A stretch of DNA of 36,840 nt, taken from positions 1-36,840 of the forward strand of contig JAFRIW010000030.1 of the NCBI GenBank assembly GCA_017432565.1, read 5' to 3'. The notes under the pieces were generated by a model. The model had not been told where the DNA came from, made no database searches, and saw only the letters and a list, made by a program, of their open reading frames with translations. The position numbers and the translations under genes were made by a program. Positions within the stretch are counted from its first letter, which is position 1. Each line of letters opens with the position of its first letter. This document shows positions 7,961 through 16,473 of this stretch, one piece after another. The stretch is from Lachnospiraceae bacterium. Lineage in GTDB: Bacteria; Bacillota; Clostridia; Lachnospirales; Lachnospiraceae.

Positions 7961-9406
7961 ATGAAGAAAAAAAGTGTTGCATTGTTTTTGAGCGCGGCAA
8001 TGATTATCGGCACTTTGGCCGGCTGTGCCGCACCCGCTGCACCGGCAGCAGCACCGGCCGATGCACCTGCCAAGGAAGAAGCAGTAGAAGAAGCACCTGC
8101 TGAAGCCGAGGCTCCTGCGGAGGAAGAAGCGGCTCCGTCAGGCGAGAAAGTAACAATCGACTTCTGGGACATGGTCGTCGGCGGCGATAATTATCCGGCA
8201 GAGGCTGCGGAGCATGCAAAGAAGATCTCTGAGGAATATCCCAATATTGAGATCGCTTATGAGAGTATCCCGTGGGCAAACAGATATGAGACATTCACGA
8301 CGGCGATTGCATCCGGCCAGGCTCCTGATATGAGTACCGGCGGCGGTTACCAGAGCTTCCAGTATGCGGCGTCCGGCGAGATCCTGGATGTCGGCTCCAT
8401 CGTAGAAGAGTGGAAAGAAGACGGCACGTATGATAATTACAATACGGCCATGATCGACTACTTCCAGTACAACGGTCAGCAGGTGGGTATTCCGTGGAAC
8501 TATGAGCCTCGTTATATGCTCTACAGAGCTGACTGGTTCGAGGCAGACGGAATTGAGCCTCCGACCACCTGGGACGAGATTATGGCAGCTGCAGAGCACT
8601 TCACGGATCCGGCAAACGGCAAGTACGGTCTGGCCTATCCGACCTCCGGTTCTTCGGGCAACGTTCTGTTCAATATCTGGTTCGGCATGAACGGCGGCGG
8701 TATCTGGACAGAGGATGGTCAGGCTCTTGACTGGACGAATGAGAAGAACGTTGAAGCTCTTGACTTCATCCGTGAGCTGAACAAGGCCGGCGTATTCCCG
8801 GAAGGCCTCGGTGCATATGAGAGCAACGAAGTCGTCCAGCTGGCTGTACAGGATTCCGTGGCAATGGTCATCATCGTCGGCGGTGCTTCGGGCGCACAGA
8901 TCGCAGAAGCAGGCTTCGGCGACAAGTTCCAGTATCTGGATGTTCCTACAGGACCTTCCGCAGACGGAAACAACGGCTATGTCACTGCGATCAACGCAAT
9001 CATGGCATACAGCCAGACAGAGACACCTCAGGAGACCAAGGATGCTCTGAAGTGGTGGTCTGAGAACATGATCGATCTGTGGACTTCCAAGACCGCTCAG
9101 GTCAGTGGTATCCCAGTCAGAAACGACTGGCTGCAGTCTGAAACTTATACATCGAATATTGCTGATCCTTACATGATCGAGTGTATCAACCGTACCATCA
9201 ACAAGGGACAGATGCATACTCTGATCTATCCTGCAAGCAACATTGTCGGATGGCAGACACAGAACGCATTCGACGGTGAGCGCTGGTGGACAGCCCTTTC
9301 GCAGGCAGTCCTTACGGCAGATGACGGAACCAGCTCGCTGGATCTGCTGCAGGAGCGCCAGGATGACGGCAATGAACTGCTGAAGGAACTGGACGGTGCA
9401 GAATAA
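7961..9406 (+). CDS. ABC sugar transporter substrate-binding lipoprotein
   Basis: The 481-residue protein begins with a lipoprotein signal peptide (MKKK, hydrophobic core, lipobox L19-A-G-C22) and a roughly 40-residue Ala/Pro/Glu linker typical of Lachnospiraceae binding proteins. The rest is a cluster-B/extracellular solute-binding family 1 protein: TIDFWDM, RYETFTTAIASGQAPDMSTGGG, GIPWNYEPRYMLYRADWF and PPTTWDEIMAAAEHF are characteristic. Aromatic richness (many Trp and Tyr) suggests a glycoside or oligosaccharide ligand. The start at 7961 is chosen for the RBS AAAGGAGG and the signal peptide; an in-frame upstream ATG at 7925 would bury the signal. It is the first gene of the importer operon, and the stem-loop after it probably keeps its mRNA level above that of the permeases. 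Confidence 0.93.
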   Translation: MKKKSVALFLSAAMIIGTLAGCAAPAAPAAAPADAPAKEEAVEEAPAEAEAPAEEEAAPSGEKVTIDFWDMVVGGDNYPAEAAEHAKKISEEYPNIEIAYESIPWANRYETFTTAIASGQAPDMSTGGGYQSFQYAASGEILDVGSIVEEWKEDGTYDNYNTAMIDYFQYNGQQVGIPWNYEPRYMLYRADWFEADGIEPPTTWDEIMAAAEHFTDPANGKYGLAYPTSGSSGNVLFNIWFGMNGGGIWTEDGQALDWTNEKNVEALDFIRELNKAGVFPEGLGAYESNEVVQLAVQDSVAMVIIVGGASGAQIAEAGFGDKFQYLDVPTGPSADGNNGYVTAINAIMAYSQTETPQETKDALKWWSENMIDLWTSKTAQVSGIPVRNDWLQSETYTSNIADPYMIECINRTINKGQMHTLIYPASNIVGWQTQNAFDGERWWTALSQAVLTADDGTSSLDLLQERQDDGNELLKELDGAE

Positions 9407-9459
9407 GGATACCTTGCATTGACTGATCATCCGGAATAGTGATCTATCTGTCAGAGACA

Positions 9460-9504
9460 GGGGGTACTGCTTTGGCAGTACCCCCATTACTTTTGGATTT
9501 TTTG
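9460..9504 (+). terminator. Stem-loop between binding-protein and permease genes (attenuator or mRNA stabiliser)
   Basis: A perfect 11-bp stem, GGGGGTACTGC (9460-9470) with GCAGTACCCCC (9475-9485) and a TTTG loop, is followed by ATTAC, TTTT and then a T-run at 9497-9503. The T-run is displaced from the stem, so termination is probably partial. Such structures commonly raise binding-protein expression relative to permeases. Confidence 0.65.
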
Positions 9505-9522
9505 ACGGCGAAAGAGGTGTTT

Positions 9523-10449
9523 ATGAAGAATACGAATAAATCTGCTCAGAAGCCGGCGGCATCTCACAAGAAGTTCTATCAGAAAGACTGGTTTATCGCC
9601 TATATTCTGCTGATTCCTGCATTCCTGTTTCTGTTTTCGATCCGCCTGTGGCCTATGGTGCAGGGCATCGGAATGAGCTTCACGAACAGAAGACTGCTGA
9701 ATGACCGGCCCTTGAAATTTATTGCTTTCGATAACTACATCCGGGTTTTCCATGACAAGGAATTCTGGGGTGTTGCTGGATATACGCTGGCTTATGCCCT
9801 GGGCACAGTGATCTGCAGTTATCTGCTCGGGCTGGGGGTTGCACTGCTCATGAACATGAAGATCCGGTACAGAGGGATTTTCAGAATGATTCTGATGATC
9901 CCGTGGGTCGTTCCGGGCGTCGTAACAGCATACATCTGGAAATACGCGCTGAACGACCAGATCGGTATCATTAATATCATGCTTCAGTCGCTGGGTCTGA
10001 TCAAAAAACCGATCGGATTCCTGGCAAGCCCGCAGGGTGCGCGGACGATGGCCATTGTCGTGAATGTATGGAAGAACTACCCGTACATGGCACTGGTTAT
10101 GCTGGCCGGCCTGCAGAGCGTGTCAGAGGAGATCAAGGATGCCGCCAGAATCGACGGCGGCGGGGCCCTCGACGTCTTCAGATATGTTGTGATGCCGGAG
10201 CTGCGGACGGTTTCCATGATGTGTACGACACTGGTCTTTATCTGGTCGTTCAACAGCTTTGATTCCGTGTTCCTGCTGACCGGCGGCGGTCCCAATAAGG
10301 CGACCTATGTCATGTCGATCGAGGCATACTTCCAGGCGTTCCAGAAGATGAACCTGGGGTACGCGACCTCCATGGCAACAGTCATGCTGATCTTTATGCT
10401 GGTCGTCTCCCTGTTCTATATGCGCATCACTTCGGCTCCGCCGGATTGA
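9523..10449 (+). CDS. ABC sugar transporter permease (MalF/UgpA type)
   Basis: The 308-residue protein has about six membrane segments after a short cytoplasmic Lys-rich N-terminus (the first spans about residues 24-42). The EAA loop that contacts the ATPase is seen as EEIKDAARIDGGGALDVF at about 202-219, followed by VVMPEL. The start at 9523 follows AAAGAGGTG at 9511-9519; an in-frame start at 9439 would run through the stem-loop and is not favoured. It pairs with the following permease to form the channel of a carbohydrate-uptake (CUT1) importer in the cytoplasmic membrane. Confidence 0.93.
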   Translation: MKNTNKSAQKPAASHKKFYQKDWFIAYILLIPAFLFLFSIRLWPMVQGIGMSFTNRRLLNDRPLKFIAFDNYIRVFHDKEFWGVAGYTLAYALGTVICSYLLGLGVALLMNMKIRYRGIFRMILMIPWVVPGVVTAYIWKYALNDQIGIINIMLQSLGLIKKPIGFLASPQGARTMAIVVNVWKNYPYMALVMLAGLQSVSEEIKDAARIDGGGALDVFRYVVMPELRTVSMMCTTLVFIWSFNSFDSVFLLTGGGPNKATYVMSIEAYFQAFQKMNLGYATSMATVMLIFMLVVSLFYMRITSAPPD

Positions 10450-10500
10450 CAATGCATTTGATGCAGGTTGATCCGGTTATACACAGAAAAGGAGACAACT

Positions 10501-11349
10501 ATGAAAAAGAAGAAAAGCGCCAGGAAAATGATTATAACGGCGATTCCCTACGTTCTTCTGACGGCGATGCTGGCGATCTCCCTGATTCCCCTGGTCTCCA
10601 TGCTGGGGACATCCTTCCGCTCCCGCGCGACACTGCTGACGACGAGAACCATCTTCCCGCAGGAGTGGTCACTGGAGTTCTATCGGACGGTTCTGTCGGA
10701 TGTCAGGATTCTGACCTACTTTAAAAACAGCTTCGTCAACTCGCTTATTACCTGTATTGTGACGGTTTTCTGTTCAGTTCTGGGTGGTTATGCACTGTCG
10801 AGATTCGGCAGGAAAGTCAAGGGAATCAACATCGTCGTTGTGTTCCTTCTGATGCTGCAGATGTTCCCGACGGTCCAGATGATTATCCCGCTTTATATCA
10901 CCTTCCAGAATATGGGACTGATTAATACGCCATACGTGCTGCTGGCATGCTATCCGGCGTTCACGCTGCCGATGAACATGTGGATGATGAGGAGCTTTAT
11001 TGACAGTGTGCCCTACGAGATGGAGGAGGCGGGAAGAATTGACGGATGCAACCGCTTCCAGACAATCACGAGGATCGCGGTGCCGGTTTCCAAGCCGGGT
11101 ATTGCTTCATCCGCCATCCTCGCTTTCAACCACTGCTGGAATGAGTTCCTGCTCGCGATGATCCTGATCAAGAAAGACAATTACAGGACCATGCCGGTCG
11201 GACTGAATAACTACATGCAGGAAAACTCCGCAGACTGGGGATCCATTATGGCGGCGGCGACACTCATGCTGATCCCGGTCCTGCTGTTCCTGAATGTTCT
11301 TCAGAAGAACATTGTCGGCGGCCTGACAGTCGGATCCGTGAAAGGATAA
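10501..11349 (+). CDS. ABC sugar transporter permease (MalG/UgpE type)
   Basis: The 282-residue protein has about six membrane spans and the MalG-type features MLGTSFRSRA near residue 34, NSFVNSLIT near 76 and the EAA loop EMEEAGRIDGCNRFQTI at about 173-189, ending with NIVGGLTVGSVKG, a typical CUT1 C-terminus. The start at 10501 is placed by the RBS AAAAGGAGA and the MKKKK opening; the in-frame ATG at 10468 lacks an RBS. No ATPase gene accompanies the importer, so a shared MsmX/UgpC-like ATPase encoded elsewhere is expected. Confidence 0.93.
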   Translation: MKKKKSARKMIITAIPYVLLTAMLAISLIPLVSMLGTSFRSRATLLTTRTIFPQEWSLEFYRTVLSDVRILTYFKNSFVNSLITCIVTVFCSVLGGYALSRFGRKVKGINIVVVFLLMLQMFPTVQMIIPLYITFQNMGLINTPYVLLACYPAFTLPMNMWMMRSFIDSVPYEMEEAGRIDGCNRFQTITRIAVPVSKPGIASSAILAFNHCWNEFLLAMILIKKDNYRTMPVGLNNYMQENSADWGSIMAAATLMLIPVLLFLNVLQKNIVGGLTVGSVKG

Positions 11350-11364
11350 GAGGGAGGCACAGAT

Positions 11365-12753
11365 ATGCTGAAAGTACAGGGAAATCAGATCGTCAATGAA
11401 AAAAATGAAGTCGTCTATCTGCGCGGCTATAATATCGGTTCCTGGATGATGCTGGAGAATTTTATGTTCGGCTATCCGGGAACGGAGCAGGAGTTCCGCG
11501 CAGCCGTGAAGAAGTACGCGGGAAAAGAAAACTATGAGTATTTCTTTGACCGCTTCCTGTATCACTTCTTCAACGAAAAGGATGTCGCGTTCCTGAAAGG
11601 AATCGGCGTCACCTGTCTGCGCCTTCCGTTCAACTATCGTCATTTTGAGTGTGATAACAGACCGTATGAATATATGGAGGAGGGCTTTAAGCATCTGGAC
11701 CGCGCCGTGCGGATCTGTGCGGAAGCCGGAATTTATACCATTCTCGATATGCACGGCGCGCCGGGCTATCAGAACTACCACTGGCACAGTGACAACAACA
11801 ACCTGATGCCGGCCGGTATGTATCTGAACAAGACGAACCGCGACAGAACCATCGCGCTGTGGAAACACATCGCTGAGCATTATAAGGACGAGGAGTTCAT
11901 TGCGGGCTATGACCTTCTGAATGAGCCTGCCGCAGTCAACGCGGACACGGACGGGGAGGGTGTCAGATGCCTGAACCAGCTGTTTAAGGATATCACCGCG
12001 GCAATCCGGGAAGTGGATCCGGACCACATCGTTTTCATTGCCGGAAATGATTACAACATGAATTTCGATGATCTGGATGCGCCGTTTACGGACAATCTTG
12101 CCTATACGCCGCACTACTATCTGGATGTCTGCACATCCGTTCCGGCCCGCTATCCGGGGAAGGTTCACGGGATCCTCTATGACAAGAGCCAGGTGGAACT
12201 GCAGATGGATCTCAGGGACGCCTACATGCGCAAATACAATGTGCCCTGCTGGGTCGGCGAGTTCGGCTGCAGGACGAACTATCCGGGATTCACGGAGGAC
12301 CGCTTCCGCGCATTCGCGGACCAGTTCGATTCCATGGTCAGCAGAGGCCATCACTATTCCATCTGGAATTACAAGGATATCGGTTTCCTCAGCACCGTGG
12401 TGGTCAGGCAGGATTCCGCGTGGATGAAGTTTGCAGACGACATTCTGAAAATGAAGAAAAAGTATCACGTCGACATGAACTTCCGCATCAATGAGGACTG
12501 GGGCATCACACAGCTGCTGGATTTAAAGGATCCGGAAGGGTTAAACGATCTCTACGGAGACGTGAAGGAGAGTATCGTGGTCGCCATGAAGAGCAAAATT
12601 GCCAGCAGACTGGCGGATATGCTCGGTCAGAAGTTCGCCGGACTTTCGAAGGACGAGCTGGAAGAACTGGCGGCATCCTTTGATTTTGACAACTGCCGGA
12701 TCGATGAGCCGCGCCTTGCGCTTATAAAAGAGCACGGCGGAATGAATGCTTAA
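11365..12753 (+). CDS. Glycoside hydrolase family 5 protein (cytoplasmic), copy 1
   Basis: The 462-residue protein has a GH5 (beta/alpha)8 domain from residue 1 to about 340. It opens with LRGYNIGSWMM and carries LRLPFNYRHF near 85-94, LDMHGAPG near 127-134 (H130), the acid/base glutamate E187 in LLNEPA, HYY at 250-252, the nucleophile E299 in WVGEFG and W334 in SIWNYKD. The last 120 residues form an extra helical region. There is no signal peptide, so it should act inside the cell on an imported glycoside rather than on polymer. GH5 enzymes retain configuration and cut beta-linked glucans, mannans and aryl or flavonoid glycosides; the exact bond cannot be told. It starts 15 bp after the permease with a clear RBS (GAGGGAGG). 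A paralogue of similar length and architecture lies at 21459-22823. Confidence 0.9.
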   Translation: MLKVQGNQIVNEKNEVVYLRGYNIGSWMMLENFMFGYPGTEQEFRAAVKKYAGKENYEYFFDRFLYHFFNEKDVAFLKGIGVTCLRLPFNYRHFECDNRPYEYMEEGFKHLDRAVRICAEAGIYTILDMHGAPGYQNYHWHSDNNNLMPAGMYLNKTNRDRTIALWKHIAEHYKDEEFIAGYDLLNEPAAVNADTDGEGVRCLNQLFKDITAAIREVDPDHIVFIAGNDYNMNFDDLDAPFTDNLAYTPHYYLDVCTSVPARYPGKVHGILYDKSQVELQMDLRDAYMRKYNVPCWVGEFGCRTNYPGFTEDRFRAFADQFDSMVSRGHHYSIWNYKDIGFLSTVVVRQDSAWMKFADDILKMKKKYHVDMNFRINEDWGITQLLDLKDPEGLNDLYGDVKESIVVAMKSKIASRLADMLGQKFAGLSKDELEELAASFDFDNCRIDEPRLALIKEHGGMNA

Positions 12754-12777
12754 GGAAGCAGATACGGAGGAACGGAA

Positions 12778-13617
12778 ATGAGTCTGGTTGGATTAACAGA
12801 ACTGGTTGACTATTCAAAAAAGAACTGTGTCGGAATCGGCATGTTCAATATCGTGAATCTTGAATTCGCCACAGCGATGTATGAGGCCTGCATTGAGACA
12901 GGTCTTCCGATCATGCTGGGCGTACCGGAGCGGTTCCTGAATTACTACGACATTGATGTCGTCGCTGCTATCTGCAAGGAATATGTAAAGCGGACAGATA
13001 TCCCGATGGCCCTTCACCTGGATCACGGCAAGAGCTTTGACGGCGTCATGAAAGCCCTTCGCGCGGGATTTTCGTCCGTCATGTTCGACGGTTCCGCGCT
13101 TTCATATGAAGAGAATCTGGAGACGACGGCACAGGTCGTCAGGATTTCTCACGCGATGGGAGTCTCTGTGGAGGCGGAACTGGGCTATGTCGGACAGGCC
13201 GGTGACGAGCTGTCCGAGAAGACGCTGACCAACCCCGATACAGCGGCGGATTTTGAGAAGCAGACCGGGATCGACGCACTTGCGATCGCGATCGGAAACC
13301 AGCACGGTCAGTACAAGGGTATTCCGAAGCTCGATTTCAACCGGCTGAAGGAAATCCGGGCGAAGGTCGACTGCGGGCTCGTGCTGCACGGCGGCTCCGG
13401 TATTGCGCCGGAGGATTTTGTGGAAGCGATCCGCTGCGGCATCAACAAGATCAATATCTACACGGCGATGGATGTCGCCGCGAAGGAGTATAACAGAGAT
13501 CATTTCAATGATTTCGATCATTATCTGGACTATACCAATATCGGTTTCAAAGATGCGGTCAAGCAGGTCATCAAGGACCATATGATCCTGTTTGCATCCG
13601 CCGGAAAGGATAAGTGA
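12778..13617 (+). CDS. Class II fructose-bisphosphate aldolase family protein (FBA/GatY/IolJ-like)
   Basis: The 279-residue protein is a zinc-dependent class II aldolase. Motifs seen are ALHLDHGKSFD (catalytic D82 and zinc ligand H83), EAELGYVGQ (E132/E134), AIGNQHGQYKG (H176) and LVLHGGSGI (H204). The phosphate-binding glycine-rich loop GGSG and the KINIYT stretch support a phosphorylated ketose substrate. Family members cleave fructose-1,6-bisphosphate, tagatose-1,6-bisphosphate, or 5-dehydro-2-deoxygluconate-6-phosphate (IolJ). The neighbouring PfkB kinase may make its substrate, giving dihydroxyacetone phosphate plus an aldehyde; the semialdehyde dehydrogenase downstream could take the second product. 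RBS GGAGG precedes the start; the gap to the GH5 gene is 24 bp. Confidence 0.9.
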   Translation: MSLVGLTELVDYSKKNCVGIGMFNIVNLEFATAMYEACIETGLPIMLGVPERFLNYYDIDVVAAICKEYVKRTDIPMALHLDHGKSFDGVMKALRAGFSSVMFDGSALSYEENLETTAQVVRISHAMGVSVEAELGYVGQAGDELSEKTLTNPDTAADFEKQTGIDALAIAIGNQHGQYKGIPKLDFNRLKEIRAKVDCGLVLHGGSGIAPEDFVEAIRCGINKINIYTAMDVAAKEYNRDHFNDFDHYLDYTNIGFKDAVKQVIKDHMILFASAGKDK

Positions 13618-13627
13618 GGAGATAGCC

Positions 13628-16435
13628 ATGGGAATGAAATTGGATACACTGGGGCTCTATCCCGAGAAGGGACAGGAACTGGATACACAGAGGTACTTCC
13701 CGGAAAACGAGGAGCTGATCAGAAAGCTCGGCGCGGAGGGGATGGTCCTCTTAAAGAACTGCGGCCAGACCCTGCCGCTGCAGGAAGAGGCGGGCAATAT
13801 CGCGTTGTTCGGCGGTGGTGCCATTGAGACAGTCTATGCAGGATGCGGCAGCGGAATCACCTATCCGCGGCATATCGTTAATATCTATGACGCTTTTATC
13901 GAAGAAGGATACAAGGTCGTCAGCGAAGAGGGACTCTTTGCGTACCGGGAGGTCTATAAGAAGAGTCAGGATATCCTGAACAGATTTATGTACCTGCCGC
14001 AGTTTCCGCAGGCGCTGGCGTATGAATATTACCGGCCGGCAGATCTGCTTCTGTCCGACGAGGAGATTGCCAGTGCGGCTGAGCAGTCGGATACGGCTGT
14101 CTATGTACTGTCCCGGACGTTGGGAGAAGGCTTCGACCGCCATGTGGAAGGAAGGGAAGTCAAGCCGCTGGATGAAGACTTCGCGAAGATGTGTGAGGAC
14201 TATTATGTCAATTACACGCGCGGTACGACGATCCATAACCTGGCGTTCCAGCAGGAGACCGACGAATATGTCAACAGCTCCTATGAGCTGACAGAGACAG
14301 AGAAGTCCAATCTCACGAGAGTGACGGCGGCATTTAAGAAGACGATCCTTCTTCTGAATGTGGGCGGCGTGATCGACATGAGTTTCTTCGAAACTCTGCA
14401 GGGAATTGATGCCATTCTGCTGGTCTCTTATCCGGGTATGGAAGCCGGTCATTCCGTGATGGATGTCCTGAAGGGGCGCGTTGTTCCTTCCGCGAAGCTG
14501 ACCGATACATGGGCCCGGAAGTATACCGACAACCCGGCTTCTGCAACTTTTGCCTTAAACGACGGGAACGGGATGCACGAGGAGTACTCGGAAGGCATCT
14601 ACGTCGGCTACCGGTATTTTGACACCTTCAATATCAGCCCGATCTATGAATTCGGCTTCGGCCTCTCCTACACGGACTTCAGCATCTGCGCGAAGGACGT
14701 GGAGTCGGACGGCAGGGACGTGACGGTCACCGCGGTGGTCACCAACACCGGCAGTCAGTATGCAGGACGTGAAGTCGTTCAGGTCTATTTCTCTGCGCCG
14801 GAGGACGGCGAGATTGAGCACCCGTATCAGGAGCTCGCTGCGTTCGGAAAGACGAAAGTGCTGCAGCCCGGAGAGAGTCAGACACTGCGGATCACCTTCC
14901 CGATCGCCCAGATAGCTTCTTACAGTGAAGAGAGGGCGGCGTTCTTCCTGGAAAAGGGAGACTATGTGATCCGTGTGGGAAGTTCCTCCAGAAAGACCTG
15001 TGTCGCCGGTGTGCTGGTGATGAAGGGCGCGGCCGTGACGGAGCAGCTTTCCAACCAGTTCGGCAGCAAACATATTCCGGAGCTTTCCCGGAAGGGAACC
15101 CGCTCGTATTCCTACTGCACAGAGGCGTATGAGCTGAAGACGGCGAAACGGGTCTTTATTTCGCCGGACGATGTGCCGCTGCGCGACACGCTGCACAACG
15201 GCTATGCGTATGACGATGAGTCTGTTGTGACTTATCTGGTGGGCGATCAGGAAAACGGGCCGAAGAATCCCGCGGACTGTGTCTATCTGAAGAAGGGCGT
15301 CACAGCCAGGAGGCCGCATAAGCAGATCATCCGGTATGTCGATGAGAAGCCGGGCTTCAAGCTGAACGATGTCATGGAGGGGAAGATCTCCCTGATGGAT
15401 TTTGTCGCCCAGATGTCAATCGAGGAACTGGCAGCCATTGTCCATTACGAAAACTTCAACGATGATGTCCTGATCAAATACGGCATTCCGATCCCGCCGC
15501 AGTTTGACGGCCCGACCGGCATCCGTTTCCTGAAACAGAAAAAAGAAGACGGAAGCATTGAAATGATCCGCAACCGGGCGAGGAGAGGCCTCCTTCCCGC
15601 GGATTACAAACGGGATGACAACGAATCCTTCTACTATTTCTCCGCCTTCCCGGACAGCATCATGATGGCACAGACCTTTGACGAGGAACTCGGGATCGCG
15701 TACGGACACGCGGTTGCACTCGAGCAGGTGGACCGCGGTGTGGATACGTGCCTGGCCCCCGGTCTGAATATACACAGAGATCCGCTGTGCGGACGTATCT
15801 TTGAATACTATTCGGAGGATCCGATCGTTTCGGGTATGAGTGCGATCGCCTTTGTAAAGGGCATTCAGAGCATCCCGGGACGCGGCGCCTGCATCAAGCA
15901 TATGATCCTGAACAGCCAGGAGGCAGACCGTTACTACAGCGATTCTGTCGTGAACGAGCGGACGATCCGTGAGATTTATCTGAAGGGATTCGGAATGGCC
16001 CTGCGCGGTGCCAGACCGTTTATGATTATGACCTCTTACAACCGGATCAACGGGATCCATGCATCGGAGAACTTCGATCTGTGTTCGGATGTCATCCGCG
16101 GCGAATTTGAGTATAAGGGCCTGATCCGGACGGACGGCTATGCCGGCGAGGATCACGATCTGTCCATGCATGCCGGAAATGAGTGGATCTCCTATAAGGA
16201 CGCATACAGGCGGATCATCTGCCACACGGACTATAACAAATATGATCCGGAAATCGACATCGACTTCACGGTGCTGCGGTATGCGGATGAGACAATCTAT
16301 CTCGGTGATGTGCAGAAGTGCGCGTGGCTGGTGCTCCGGTACGTCATGACGACCCATACCATGGAAGCGGTCTATGACCGGAGAATGTCTTATCTTGAAG
16401 AGGTCGAACTGGAATCTTATATGACGGCGGAATGA
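13628..16435 (+). CDS. Glycoside hydrolase family 3 protein with permuted domain order
   Basis: The 935-residue protein has GH3 parts in reversed order. Residues about 30-350 form the normally C-terminal GH3_C domain (AEGMVLLKNCGQTLPL, acid/base E167 in TLGEGFDR, then YSEGIYVGYRYFD). Residues about 360-455 form the Fn3-like domain. The normally N-terminal TIM-barrel domain comes last, about 585-900: QFDGPTGIRF, NIHRDPLCGRIFEYYSED, IKHMILNSQE, and the nucleophile D836 in GLIRTDGYAG. Such BA-order enzymes are known from Ruminococcus and Butyrivibrio beta-glucosidases. There is no signal peptide, so it is cytoplasmic. The start at 13628 follows GAGGAGA; an upstream in-frame ATG at 13592 would overlap the aldolase gene. 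A beta-glucosidase-like activity is expected, though GH3 also includes xylosidases and others. Confidence 0.92.
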   Translation: MGMKLDTLGLYPEKGQELDTQRYFPENEELIRKLGAEGMVLLKNCGQTLPLQEEAGNIALFGGGAIETVYAGCGSGITYPRHIVNIYDAFIEEGYKVVSEEGLFAYREVYKKSQDILNRFMYLPQFPQALAYEYYRPADLLLSDEEIASAAEQSDTAVYVLSRTLGEGFDRHVEGREVKPLDEDFAKMCEDYYVNYTRGTTIHNLAFQQETDEYVNSSYELTETEKSNLTRVTAAFKKTILLLNVGGVIDMSFFETLQGIDAILLVSYPGMEAGHSVMDVLKGRVVPSAKLTDTWARKYTDNPASATFALNDGNGMHEEYSEGIYVGYRYFDTFNISPIYEFGFGLSYTDFSICAKDVESDGRDVTVTAVVTNTGSQYAGREVVQVYFSAPEDGEIEHPYQELAAFGKTKVLQPGESQTLRITFPIAQIASYSEERAAFFLEKGDYVIRVGSSSRKTCVAGVLVMKGAAVTEQLSNQFGSKHIPELSRKGTRSYSYCTEAYELKTAKRVFISPDDVPLRDTLHNGYAYDDESVVTYLVGDQENGPKNPADCVYLKKGVTARRPHKQIIRYVDEKPGFKLNDVMEGKISLMDFVAQMSIEELAAIVHYENFNDDVLIKYGIPIPPQFDGPTGIRFLKQKKEDGSIEMIRNRARRGLLPADYKRDDNESFYYFSAFPDSIMMAQTFDEELGIAYGHAVALEQVDRGVDTCLAPGLNIHRDPLCGRIFEYYSEDPIVSGMSAIAFVKGIQSIPGRGACIKHMILNSQEADRYYSDSVVNERTIREIYLKGFGMALRGARPFMIMTSYNRINGIHASENFDLCSDVIRGEFEYKGLIRTDGYAGEDHDLSMHAGNEWISYKDAYRRIICHTDYNKYDPEIDIDFTVLRYADETIYLGDVQKCAWLVLRYVMTTHTMEAVYDRRMSYLEEVELESYMTAE

Positions 16436-16473
16436 GCTGCGGCACAGCTCCCGGCGTTCTGAAGGGTGAGACC

